DNA of 64,000 nt from Clitopilus passeckerianus (Eukaryota > Basidiomycota > Agaricomycetes > Agaricales > Entolomataceae), in assembly GCA_944990035.1 (NCBI GenBank), contig CALYLX010000144.1:62001-126000 (forward strand), written 5' to 3'. Shown here piece by piece: positions 9,508 to 19,479 of the stretch. Under the pieces are notes generated by a model that saw only the letters and a program-made list of their open reading frames with translations, was not told the DNA's origin and searched no databases. Within the stretch, counting starts at the first letter, position 1, and each line of letters starts with the position of its first letter. A program made the position numbers and the translations under genes.

Positions 9508-9928
9508 TGTTAAGCTAGTATCGCTACACGCTTAACTAAGTATCAAGGGTTCAGCTGCTTAGTCCTCTACCAGCCTTTGTAGAGACGAGCGAGAGTAATC
9601 GAGCGAGTCGAAGTTAAAGCAAATAGCAATGTATAGGCTTTTAGGTCAAGCTGGGGAAGCAAGACCGAAAGCGTGAAAGTATTTATACATGAAGAGTAGG
9701 GCTAAGGGTTGGGCATTGCGCAGCAATGCTAAGTAAGCAAAAGTAAGTATGACTCGGAGTGAGTCAGAGTAAGAGTCACGACGAGTCATGGTAAGTAAAT
9801 ATAGTACAAGTATCCCACGATCGTGAGAATACTGAGTAATCGTATAAACGTAAGCGGGGCGGGGAATAGTAATGGTAGATGAGTAAAAGGAAAAAGAGTC
9901 CGGGTGCGTATCCAAGGTAACTGTAACA
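9508..9928 (-). repeat. LTR3 (5' LTR of the partial copy)
   Basis: 421 bp, TG..CA ends, followed by target site copy CCTTG (9929-9933). Visually identical to LTR1, which lies 8.5 kb away at the other end of the array. Identity of the two outermost LTRs supports recent arrival of the whole array, or later homogenisation. Confidence 0.93.
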
Positions 9929-10601
9929 CCTTGCGTACTCTGCGGAGAAGTACAAGGTCTTTCACGCTATGTACCTCTGCAAGATCTTCATAAAGTCGGT
10001 GCAGTCCATCGTTTCGAATTCGATACAGGGCTTTATTCTTCTACAGGAAAGCGCTTCCGGACAAGGCCGCTGACATCTTCATCTACGCCGGAAACTTTGG
10101 CTATCACGACATCTTGGATAAGGCCGCCCCGCTTCTCGTCGACAAGCCTTTCTCTGAGGTTATTCGCAAAGTTCCAGTGAATGTGGTTATTGCTTGGGTG
10201 CGTTTTCCTATATACATTCAGACACGTAATAATACTCACTAGAATGACTCTAGGCTGAATACTACCAAGAATGGAACAAGGCCTCTCAGCAGGCTATAAA
10301 GACCATTTTTGAAACACGTGGGGAGCGAGAGCGCTGTTGGTGTTCTAATGCACCTTGTCCTTCGTTCTTCCAAGACCAGGGCGTCTCCTTGATCGCCGAA
10401 CTTGCAGCTGGTCCCGTGGCGTTGAAGAATATTGATACAATTTTTGCGAAGCTGAAGCAGGCATCCTCTTCTTTCTCCGTGTTCAATCCGAGGTGCGGCG
10501 CCGCTGATGCGACGAAGACAACATGTCTTAATTCCATCAAGAAATCCATTGAGGGAATTGGCCCAATTTCAAAATTTCTTGCCACCGAGATTGCTAAGTA
10601 G

Positions 10602-13224
10602 AGACACTCGACGAGATTTGGATTTGAATTACGCATTGGAATCGCACGAGGCAGAAAAATCAATCGAACTGTGTATATAGGCTCGTACACATCATATCTT
10701 GGAATCCTTCATCGCCGTATTTCAAAAGTGCCTCTGACAACCGTAATACATAGATAAAAGCAACCATTCAACCGCTCCGGATACGTCATACACGTTTTAG
10801 AAGTCTCTAAGAAATCACAGCTCTCATTCGAAGAAGTGCAAGGTCCGTGAATCAACCAGATAAATAACGATATGAAATAACGGTCGAATTTGGACCGTCT
10901 ACGAAATGGCAATGTAAAGAGAGGATCCCACTTGGTCGATAACATTTTCCAGGATCTTCAATCAGAGAACAAAAACTGGTTCTAACGCCGGAGTGATACG
11001 ACTGTACCCTGATCAGGAGCACAGGTAGTGCTGCCCAAGTCTCGCAACAATGGGGTTCTGGCTTCACGGGGCAACTGCAGAAACAGACAGAATGAGTCAA
11101 TCGTCTCCATTATCATCTTACAACGTCCCATACCTTGCGGACCCGACGCAACGCATTCCCATTCCCATAGCCCGACAGCCGTCATCATTCAAACGTTCTC
11201 CCCCAATCCCATCACCTCCCGTGTCACCCTCTCCAACATGCACGACTTCAAACCCAAGATCGGTTACCCAGCCACAGCCTTCCACACTATCATTCCCGAA
11301 CTCTGAAGCAGGCCCCGGCGGTGACAGGGAACAGAGACGTGATCCACAGCAGTTCATGGGATCAATGAGACGGTCGCTTGTGTGATCCTGGCAGGTCCAC
11401 GATCTCGCCGACTATGTCGCCATTTGGTCGAACCTGGCCTGGGCGGCATAGGTTCGATAGGGAGGAAGGATGCGTCGACTATGTCTGATGGCAGGCAATG
11501 CGGGGAGAGGCACACGGTGCCACGGTGAGGTGTCATCGCCACGAATACGGGTCCTGGCTCGTACATGGGAGGTCATCGTCGAGGTGGATACGTCTGGGAA
11601 GTTACGCCTTCGTGGAAGAGAGGGTGGGGATGGGAAGAAGCGAGTGGCGGGATCCTTCGCGTATCATACTGGCTTGGGTATGCTGGTTCCAGCGTGGACA
11701 TCCACTTCACCGACGATTCTCATATCCTTGAGGTACACGTGGAGAGGGAAGGTGTGAATATCTTCTTCTGCATCGACGTAGGCGGCGGGGAGGGATATAT
11801 TCGTCGTGGGGAACTGATGGTAGTGACGACATTGGTGGCGATGGTGCTAGAAACCAAGCCGTTCCTCCTCGTGAGTGTTATCCTCGAGCGATATGGTTAA
11901 CAGCCTTCCGTATCCGCTATCCCGGATTCTCTGGAATGGATTCGGGAAACGGTATGACCGCAGGCGAGAAGGAAGGCAGCGTCAGCTGTCCTGGGCACGA
12001 ATGTAGCGTCGTCCGCAGCCAATGCGGATAAGTTGTTGACGAAGGCTGCAGTTGCTTCCGGCAGCGAGAGCAATGCGAAGGGGCTAGCATGGTGGTGAGG
12101 TAGAGGCAAGGAAAATGGGGCGAAGGCGTCTGCAAGTGGTGCTTGCTTCGTGTATCTGACACCCGCGTGGTTCGACCAAACTCAAAGTTAGAAAACGCAG
12201 GTAACTCCTAGTGCCAGTGCTCCGAAGAGGTGCCCCGTTCCAAACAAAATGTGCGGACGTTTGTTACGACGTGAATGACTGCGGTCCCCGTGGAGTTGTC
12301 TACCCATTCTACGCATTCACGAGGATTTTCGGGGAGTAGAGGGGAGATTTGGTTGAAGGCAGTAGGGGTAGCATGTCAGCAGCACTGCTGTGTGCGAAAA
12401 GTGGAGCGATATGGCCCAAGTTTGACTTTTTGTTGCGACGGAGAGGTACTCGTATGCCACATCTGCGATAAGAGCCCTCCAATTCTAAAACCTGGAGTCT
12501 CTCAGGTCGACAGCAGAGGACGTTAGTCCTTGAATAGTCTGTGGCTGCTCCTGTGAGTAAAATATGTCCAACGACCCGATGTGTGAATACGTACCCAACC
12601 AGACCTCAGCCTGTGACGCGCCCTAACACGAGCTCGTCTTATGGTTCAGTTACAGCGGTAGACCATGTCGCCGCTATGCTGTCAGCGTTATCCATCGGTT
12701 TCACACTAATGACCACGAAAGAGGAGATGAAGGAGGTTCACAGAGAGTAAACAAGATCAACTGAACCGCCAACATCAGCCCATCCTCCGGACTCCGGATC
12801 CCATCACGTGCCACTATAGGGCAGGCCTAAACCGCGTCGCGTTTGCCTCTCAACGAAGCTATTTACGACTTTTTCACACTCTCCGCCTCATTACTCGTAT
12901 CCTTTTTGAGACCAATGTCCTCACCCAACCAGCTACGACCCCGTACTCATGCAGCCGGGACGTATAGCGAGAGCAATTCATGGAGGCAGTCATGATGATA
13001 TCCCCAGGCCGAATAGATGATGCTCTGAAGCCAGATGAGTGCACAAATCAGCAGAATAGGGCTGATGGTTTTGAACAACTATTTGTTATGGAAAGATAAA
13101 CTGGTAGCAGAACGTGTATAGATGGAGGAGAGCATGACGGCATCTGCCACTCTATCGACAAGTGGTTCATGTAAGAAACACATGGAATTCAAAATGCAAT
13201 CACGACGATCAGGACTGGCCGAAC
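10602..13224. repeat. Gene-free block holding degenerate repeat unit R1 (about 10980-12840)
   Basis: No convincing gene seen. Long open stretches on both strands lack domain signals. Segments match R2 and R3: GGGGTAGCATGTCA and its 70-bp surroundings (12366-12450) recur at 16846-16925, and AATGCGGATAAG (near 12020) recurs in R3 near 21211. The unit ends with CATCACGTG...AGGGCAGGCCTAA at 12804-12830. It may be a relic of a gene or transposon; the identity is not recognisable. Confidence 0.5.
12804..12830 (+). promoter_or_regulatory. Recurrent CATCACGTG..AGGGCAGG motif
   Basis: CATCACGTG, 8 bases, then AGGGCAGGCCTAA. CACGTG is a classical bHLH (E-box) core. The same pair recurs at several other places in the window (see findings). 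Whether it is regulatory or the end of a repeat is unresolved. Confidence 0.35.
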
Positions 13225-14214
13225 CTACACAAAGTCTAACGGTCGTACATTTCCCTGAAACCACCAGTAGATGAACTTCATTGCCACCAGTGATTTTTCG
13301 AGCCGTGGGCTCGGCTCGGGAGAAGCAAAAACATTATAACTTATATTTCCCCCTGCGCTGAGGCTCGATCCTGTCATATCGGATCTCGCTCCAATACGGC
13401 CGTACTTTCCAAGCTCTAAGAGGCCATTATGAGTCATCGTGCTACATAACACACCCAAACCAGACTCACTGTCTCGTCGTCTTCGATGGAGAACCGACCA
13501 GGCTACAGCCAGGACACATACAAGTCCCACCAAGATCGCTACGCTGAAAATAGCCGCCTTTGCGGCCCCGGTCAGGCCCGGGTCGCCACTTGCTGCGACA
13601 GCTTTTTGGGTACTAGAGTCGGTTGGTTGTGTTGAGAGGGATGTCGAAGTTGCTGGTGCAGAATTGCTAGCGGTTGAAATGGACGCGGAGTTTCCTGCAG
13701 TATTGTACCGGCCCGAACATGTAGATTTGTGAAATGGACTGTAGCATTCAATGGATGACCCGTCATTGACGCAGAACCAAAGCTGGAGGTCCGAATACTG
13801 ACATCCAAGCCAGTAAAGGCCTCCCCCATCGGGTGTCGAAATGGCTTTCTCGCAAGATCTTGAGTCGCAGCAGGGAAAATTGAGACCAGGGCCGTGCTCT
13901 CGGCCATAATCGAGTATTCTTGGGGTGCATGGCTGCTCTTGAGGGCCACTCCAGTCTATGACGTGACAGTAGTTGCCGACAACACAAGCATGTTGTTGGT
14001 TTTGGGAACCGATGCAAACGGTAGTGGACTCGGACCTGCATTCCGGCAAGGGGTTTAAGTCAGTCAATGTGTTGTTACCACACCTGTAGACGAAAGGGTA
14101 CAGCGAAAGGCCATTAAAGACCTTTTTTGCCAGTTCAATGTCGACGTCACCATTGGAGTCCCCCACGCAGTTGCTTTCTGTAAACTGGGAAGCGGCGCCG
14201 TCATTGGAGCTCAT
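13225..14214 (-). CDS. Cys-rich single-pass membrane protein, unrecognised family
   Basis: A single open frame of 329 aa. Residues 1-165 are Cys-rich (about 16 Cys, including a CCDSRSC cluster) and look extracellular. Residues 170-205 are Ser/Thr-rich and probably O-glycosylated. A hydrophobic segment at about 217-242 (AAIFSVAILVGLVCVLAVAW) is followed by the stop-transfer sequence HRRRR and a cytoplasmic tail of about 80 residues. This layout resembles fungal surface receptors or wall sensors, but no named domain is recognised. No signal peptide is visible after the ATG at 14214, which is odd for such a topology; an upstream exon could be missing, although a TATATATA stretch near 14260 suggests the promoter is close. 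It lies alone between R1 and R2. Confidence 0.65.
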   Translation of the reverse strand: MSSNDGAASQFTESNCVGDSNGDVDIELAKKVFNGLSLYPFVYRCGNNTLTDLNPLPECRSESTTVCIGSQNQQHACVVGNYCHVIDWSGPQEQPCTPRILDYGREHGPGLNFPCCDSRSCEKAISTPDGGGLYWLGCQYSDLQLWFCVNDGSSIECYSPFHKSTCSGRYNTAGNSASISTASNSAPATSTSLSTQPTDSSTQKAVAASGDPGLTGAAKAAIFSVAILVGLVCVLAVAWSVLHRRRRDSESGLGVLCSTMTHNGLLELGKYGRIGARSDMTGSSLSAGGNISYNVFASPEPSPRLEKSLVAMKFIYWWFQGNVRPLDFV

Positions 14215-17200
14215 TTCGGAAGGGGTGGGGGTTTGACGCTCTAACCCGGCTGAATACGTATATATACATGGCTATATCCGTGGTGACAAATCAAGCTTTA
14301 TACCTTTAACGCTGGAACAACACTGCCAGGGCCCTATCGACACGTCAGGGGGCCACTCCCGAGATGTTTGACACAGACGTAGTTGCAATCTCAAATTCAA
14401 AAATGACGAGACAAATCTGTCGATGTATCGTCTATCAAAGAATACCGAAGGTCAGAGAACAGCAGAGAGACGGTGTACCATAAGGGGCTTCTATGAAGAG
14501 GCAAGGAGCATACAGAGGAGACGCTGAATGGTGTTCTTGTTTCGGCGAGATCAGACTCTTAGCGCGCAGAAGTTGACCAAATATCAGTAGATCATAACCG
14601 GTGTGGAGAAAAATATTGCCTTACCGTGATTTTCATCTATAAAAGTGTTCTGAATTCATTTTTTGAAGGTAGTTGCTAAGTGAACTTCGATGTGACGCTG
14701 AAAAGCTGTTCAGGCTTTGGTCTCAAGGGAGATACTTATCTCCGTAATCCTCGTTCCATGGCCCTCTCTCGCTTCTGTTTAGCTAACCCATGCCGTGACA
14801 CATCTACTTCAAGGCTTCCGGTAGTCTTAAGCCCAGAGATAAAGATTCCTTTCCCCATCGAATGGTTGTCAAGTATGACACTGTCGTCGTCCAGTGGGAC
14901 CCCGGTCATGACCTATGACGTGCGCTAAACAATTGTCTTGGCAAGAGATTTAACAAACAAATCTCCAGAACAGGATGTAAATCAGCGTGAGGAGCAGTGC
15001 TAGAGCGGTCGCCATAGAGCCAGCCTTGGAATCATGGTGGTGGCACATTGTCCTTACAGTGTCAGTTCAGACCTATCAGCACCCAGCTTTGCCCTTCGGA
15101 AGTGTCGCGGACAACACAACGTAGAGCAGCCTGGACAGATACATGGTCGGTCTGTTGAATCTCAGCAATAGATCATTCAATTTGTTCAAGCCAAAATGAA
15201 TAGGACAGTCTGATAATCGGCTATAAGATAAAAAACGATGGGATACAATGGTTGAGTATAGATCGCCTGCAGAATCGAAAAGCGCGTGCAGGAAACACAT
15301 CCCACATAATTAATAGTCTTTTTTCCGGAATATCGACTAGAAACCGCACTGATTTCCAAGCACATTTCTAACCAGATGCAGAGGCTTCCCGCAAGAAAGT
15401 TGATCCTAACGGGAAATGTGGTAGCGGCGGTAGCAAGAGAAGGAACTGTGCCGTTTCCGAAAAGCAGGTCCAGCATTTAGAACTGCCCAACTTCTTGGAG
15501 GGATAGACATAATAAGCAAAATATCCACACCAAAGAGTTAAGTGATTCGTCATACCTGTTCCCGACGTGGTCCCAATCGCAATATCGGCCACATCCTAGC
15601 CACCGTCATCACCCAGAGATTCCTCTCAGTCTAGGTCGTTTTTCATATGTTCCCCCACATCGTCAACACCCTTAAGCCTAGCACCGGGGCACCGCCTGAC
15701 CAACGACACCCCATCCCAGGACATCATGCAAAAAGTGTCGAGAGCATGATTCAAGTTTCTTGGGACACGAACGAAGGGTGTACGTCATCTTTAGCAATAG
15801 TAGAGATAGACAATACTAGGATTCTGTGGGCCGTGAAGGAGAACGAATGGCGCAACACTGTGGCAGCAGCGCTTCCCTACTGTCACGGTATCTGACAATC
15901 AACCAGACGACGCATAGCGCTGACGAAGCCATGTGTGGCCAGGTAACGAAGATGGCGTAGGGGAAGACGTTACGAGCAGGTGAGGAGGGAAATGGAATGG
16001 GCGAGTGACGGGTTCCAGGTTCCTTCATGTACCCTGTATCCGAGACCGCTTGGCCGCTACTCGATTCAGCTCTTGACTGATTCCTGAGATACAAGTAGCG
16101 AGGCGAGGATACATTTTCCCATCGTGTCGAGGAGGATATCCGCAAGGTTTGTACACGTTCCTCGCTACGGTGGTGATGAGGGTTACGATGACGCTTGTGT
16201 TAACACCCAAGACTTCCCTCCTCATCGTCATCTTTCAAGATCAGGTCTACCCTTCTTCCATATCTGCTTTTCTGGTTCCACTGTGACGAAAGGAGGCGCT
16301 GGGGAGAGGTACGGCCAATGGCGAGATAGATGACAGCTGCAGCGTCAACGGTCCCAGTCACGATTGTGGGGTTTGTACTTGAGGGAAGATCCAAGGTCAA
16401 TGTGGATAAACCGTGAATGTGGTTACGTCTGGTTCCAGCAGTGGGAGCGATCTGATGAGATAGACAAGGGTGGCGAGGGGTAAGGACGAGGAGACGGGAC
16501 AAGGAGGTATGCAAGCGGCGGTGCTTCTTTCACGTATCAGACGGCTGCAGTATCCCTGGTTCCCCAAATGGAAGGTAGGTCTCGTCTTCTACAACGATGG
16601 GGACAGCTCTTGGTGTAGGTCCTGAACGTTTTTCGTCACGACGATGGTGATATTCCCGAGAGGAACCTCGTCGCAATCCCCTTCAGGGATGGGTCCAAGA
16701 ACATGGCGTTTCTCGCCTTTGGCAACATAGAGCGCATGATTGTTGTTGGGGCGTGAACAACGGCAGGGCGCGTGGGACCGTATACACGGGCTTCACAGGT
16801 AGGAACCTTTCGAGGGAGACGAAGGAAGGTTTGGTGAAGGCGGCAGGGGTAGCATGTCAACGGAACGGGGCTGTGCAAAGTGGAAGCAGATGTCCCCAGT
16901 TTGGCTTTTGGTTGCGACAGAGAAGAGGGAAAGAGAGGTAGTATTTATTTACATAGGCTCCAGGCCTCAAATGTGAGAAATCTGGCAGGTCGCCAGCGGG
17001 AGAGGGTCCAGTCTTTGGATAGATCTGTCGCTTCTATCGTAAGAAAAAATTGTCTTACGAGTCGATGTTCGGATACGCACCTAGCCTTGGCCTCGGCCTC
17101 CAACTGATGAGACTACGTCTTAAGCCATAAGATTGACATTGAAAAGGAGGAGAGGAGAGACGACGCATGATAAAATGAGACGACCAAAGCAGGCAGTGTC

Positions 17201-17629
17201 CAAATCAAGTTAACTCCCATCACGTGTCACTACAGGGCAGGCACAACTAACTTGAATTATGGGGTTGAAGGCGCCGCCATTTGTTGCTAATAACTAAATT
17301 ACCAGTATATACGATGCTAGAATTAATGCACTCACTTTACAACGTCGACCCAGTTTTCCGTCTCATCCATGTCCCTTCATCGGCCATCCCCTTCCGCTGC
17401 CGCATCTCGCCATCTGTAGGCCGATCACCCTCACCACAGTCACTTGTGATGGTCACGTATAATCCTAACACGAGGCTGACTCTATCGAAGCTCTCTCACT
17501 AGCTCAGCTGCACCCAAGCCCCACCGTATGCTATGGCGCTATCATGGAGAGTTGGTCCCTTGGTCCTTGCCCAAACTGCACCTGAGCCGTTTCCCTCACC
17601 GCTTTCCACACCATCTCCTGAACCCGTCG
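14215..17629. repeat. Gene-free block holding degenerate repeat unit R2 (about 15380-17260)
   Basis: 14215-15380 holds no convincing gene; a short minus-strand open stretch at about 14734-14915 is unassigned. R2 shares CATACCTGTTCCCGACGTGGTCCCAATCGCAA-like sequence (15550-15590) with R3 (19958-19990), and a longer block near 16820-16920 with R1. It ends with CATCACGTGTCACTACAGGGCAGG at 17218-17241, about 390 bp before gene B. No protein family recognised. Confidence 0.5.
17218..17241 (+). promoter_or_regulatory. Recurrent CATCACGTG..AGGGCAGG motif upstream of gene B
   Basis: CATCACGTGTCACTACAGGGCAGG, with the same spacing as at 12804. It lies about 390 bp before the gene B start, so a promoter role is possible but unproven. 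Confidence 0.35.
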
Positions 17630-19479
17630 ATGAACCTTCAATCAAATACTCAGATCGGTGTATGTATCTCGCCCCTTATCGATCCTTCTACGGCTGACTT
17701 AATGGACGGATGCTAGTCAACGACGAAGACGCCGAAGTTACCTACGAATCCTGCGATGGTGTTCGATTCCGCGTTCATGCAGTCTACCTGGAAGCTCATA
17801 CCGGAGGTCTTGCTCCCCCAGCTGGGATGTCACTCGCAGAAGTTGTAACTTTGACTGAACCAGCTGCAGTGCTCGAGTTTATCTTCGAATCTATCTATCC
17901 CATCCCCAAGCTTGGCTACACCGCGCCAGACGATCTGCTTTCTTACGGCCTCGAAATTGGATTACTTGGGGATTTTGCAGAAGCCGCGGAGAAGTATCAG
18001 ATTTTTCCTGCCATGAGCTCATGCGTGATTGCAATGCGGTAAGTGGCAGTTGACTACGCCCAGATAAATGTCTAATCCATCAAAATAGTAATGCACTTCC
18101 ATCTGGCGCACTCGAAATTCTGGCTCATGCTCTAAGGCATAACTATTTGGTCCTGGCGGATGAGGCTGCTCCATACCTACTGGACAAGGCTCCCTCAACT
18201 GTTGTCTCTAATATTCCATCGGAATGGCAAACCCGCTGGGTCAGGTTCAACATTTCAGTCATATCTATATAACTTATCAGTTATCAGCTTTCCTACTACG
18301 AAGGTTGGGTTAGCATACAGCGCGAAATCCTCACCGAAGACCTTCCACGATTTCAGCCACCCTGGAGTGTTGTGACGCGCCTCGCAGGAAGTCTTCGTGC
18401 ATTGGAAGACTTGGATGTGTTGCTCGAAGGTTGCAGCAGAAAACACGAATGGAAAACGTCAATTCAAGTGCGAATCCAAGACTCCATCCTCCCATTATCG
18501 GGAAGCAAGCGGCGTTTTCTTAGACGGGACGCCGAGGACCCTTCATATGACGATGACCTCACTTATGCTGAAGAAGACTCTGGAGGTGTACTTACCATTT
18601 CATCGAAGGATAAAAAGATGTTCACCATCCGCCGTAAAGTCCTGCTAGCCTGCGCACCTGGCTTTAAGGATATCGTACCCGATGCTCCAAGCTCTGATGA
18701 TCCGAGTGCGATCACTCTGCCGGAAAGTGGGCAGACACTCGAACGACTGTTGGGATTCCTCCGCCCGGTTCGGTCTCCTTTGATATCCAGCCTCTCCTTC
18801 AATGAACTTCAAGATCTCGCTTACGCTGCTGAGAAGTACCGAGTCTTTCAGGCTATGTACATATGCAGCATTTTCATGAGGTTGGTGCATTCTGCTCAGT
18901 CTGTCTGCAAATATGTTACTAACCGACTCTCCAGGAAAATGGTCCCAGGCCATAACAGCGATGTCTTTATCTATGCGGCTACGTTTGGATATACCGACAC
19001 TATGAACGAGGCAGCTCCTCTTGTCATAGACCAGCCTTTCGCTGGAATTATTCGGAAACTTCCAGCCAAAATAGGCTTTGCTTGGGTGAGCAACCTAACT
19101 CCACGTTTGTACAGTGATGACGCTAATATGAGGTGATCAGGCGGCATACTATGAGAAATGGCGCAAGGTCTGCGAGCATGCGACGAAAACGATTGTCGAG
19201 GTCTACGGCAATCACAAGAAGTGCTCCTGTCCATCAGAACCTCGTAAATCCTTCCTACACCGTCATGGTATCTCTACCATCGTGAAACTCGCATCTGGAC
19301 CGGGGTCACTCAGGAAGCTTTACACCCTCTTCTCAGACCAACTACTATTCGAATTGGGCTTGGGTCAACGTTGCGAAGCAAACGAAAAGGCAACATCTGC
19401 TTGCCTCGAATCCATCAAGAAATCGATTGATGCAATTGGGGAATTTTCAGGATTTCTCGCCATGGAAGAGGGGGAGTAG
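17630..19479 (+). CDS. Double-BTB protein gene B (intact)
   Basis: Exons 17630-17657, 17717-18038, 18089-18239, 18288-18880, 18935-19085 and 19141-19479 give 527 aa with consistent phases. Residues about 10-117 form the first BTB/POZ-like domain (VTYESCDGVRFRVHAVYLEAH, then DFAEAAEKYQIFPAM). A helical segment follows (ILAHALRHNYLVLADEAAPY, ending in W) and then a YY..W block. The second BTB-like domain contains FTIRRKVLLACAPGF and DLAYAAEKYRVFQAMYIC, followed by the matching helical segment and C-terminal tail. BTB proteins usually dimerise and often act as CUL3 ubiquitin-ligase adaptors; that role is family knowledge and not shown here. A C-x-C pair (KKCSCPSE) lies in the tail. This is the only member in the left half of the cluster with no defect seen. 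Confidence 0.88.

Larger units (their letters stand above)
540..9928 (-). mobile_element. Composite Ty3/gypsy LTR retrotransposon insertion (three LTRs, two internal regions)
   Basis: Reads on the minus strand. Order along the plus strand: LTR1 (540-960), full internal region (961-7026), LTR2 (7027-7488), partial internal region (7489-9507), LTR3 (9508-9928). All LTRs begin TGTTAAGC and end CTGTAACA, giving TG..CA ends. LTR1 and LTR3 appear identical by eye over 421 bp. LTR2 differs by several substitutions and an extra segment of about 42 bp. The 5-bp target duplication flanks the outer LTRs only, so the whole array occupies a single target site inside BTB gene A. The full internal region encodes Gag, a PR-RT-RNaseH-IN polyprotein with a chromodomain, and an extra downstream ORF. 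The partial copy retains gag and the start of pol. Both copies carry frameshifts, so neither appears able to move on its own. Confidence 0.95.
20..10601 (+). pseudogene. Double-BTB protein gene A, 5'-truncated by the window and split by an LTR retrotransposon
   Basis: The second half of a double-BTB gene. Visible exons are 20-539, 9929-9994, 10047-10197 and 10254-10601 (stop). The first starts after an intron acceptor (TAG at 17-19) with the family's YY..W block. The BTB-like part contains RRKVLLACAPGFEDL and LPESSSTLTLLLQFLRPV. A Ty3/gypsy element lies exactly inside the codons of the family's DLAY.AEKY motif. The left flank ends ..ATCGACCGTG and the right flank begins CCTTGCGTAC, so the apparent 5-bp target duplication is CCGTG/CCTTG with one mismatch. 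Taking the right copy, the frame continues without a break into the rest of the BTB motif and the C-terminal exons. The C-terminal part carries a C-x-C pair (RCWCSNAPC). All downstream splice sites are intact, so the gene was probably functional before insertion. As it stands the reading frame stops inside the LTR after residue Ser of RVLS. Confidence 0.85.

Noticed and set aside
14734..14915. Minus-strand open stretch of about 58 codons with DDDSVILDN and KQKRERAMERG
   Set aside because: Too short, no start context or partner exon identified; left unassigned.
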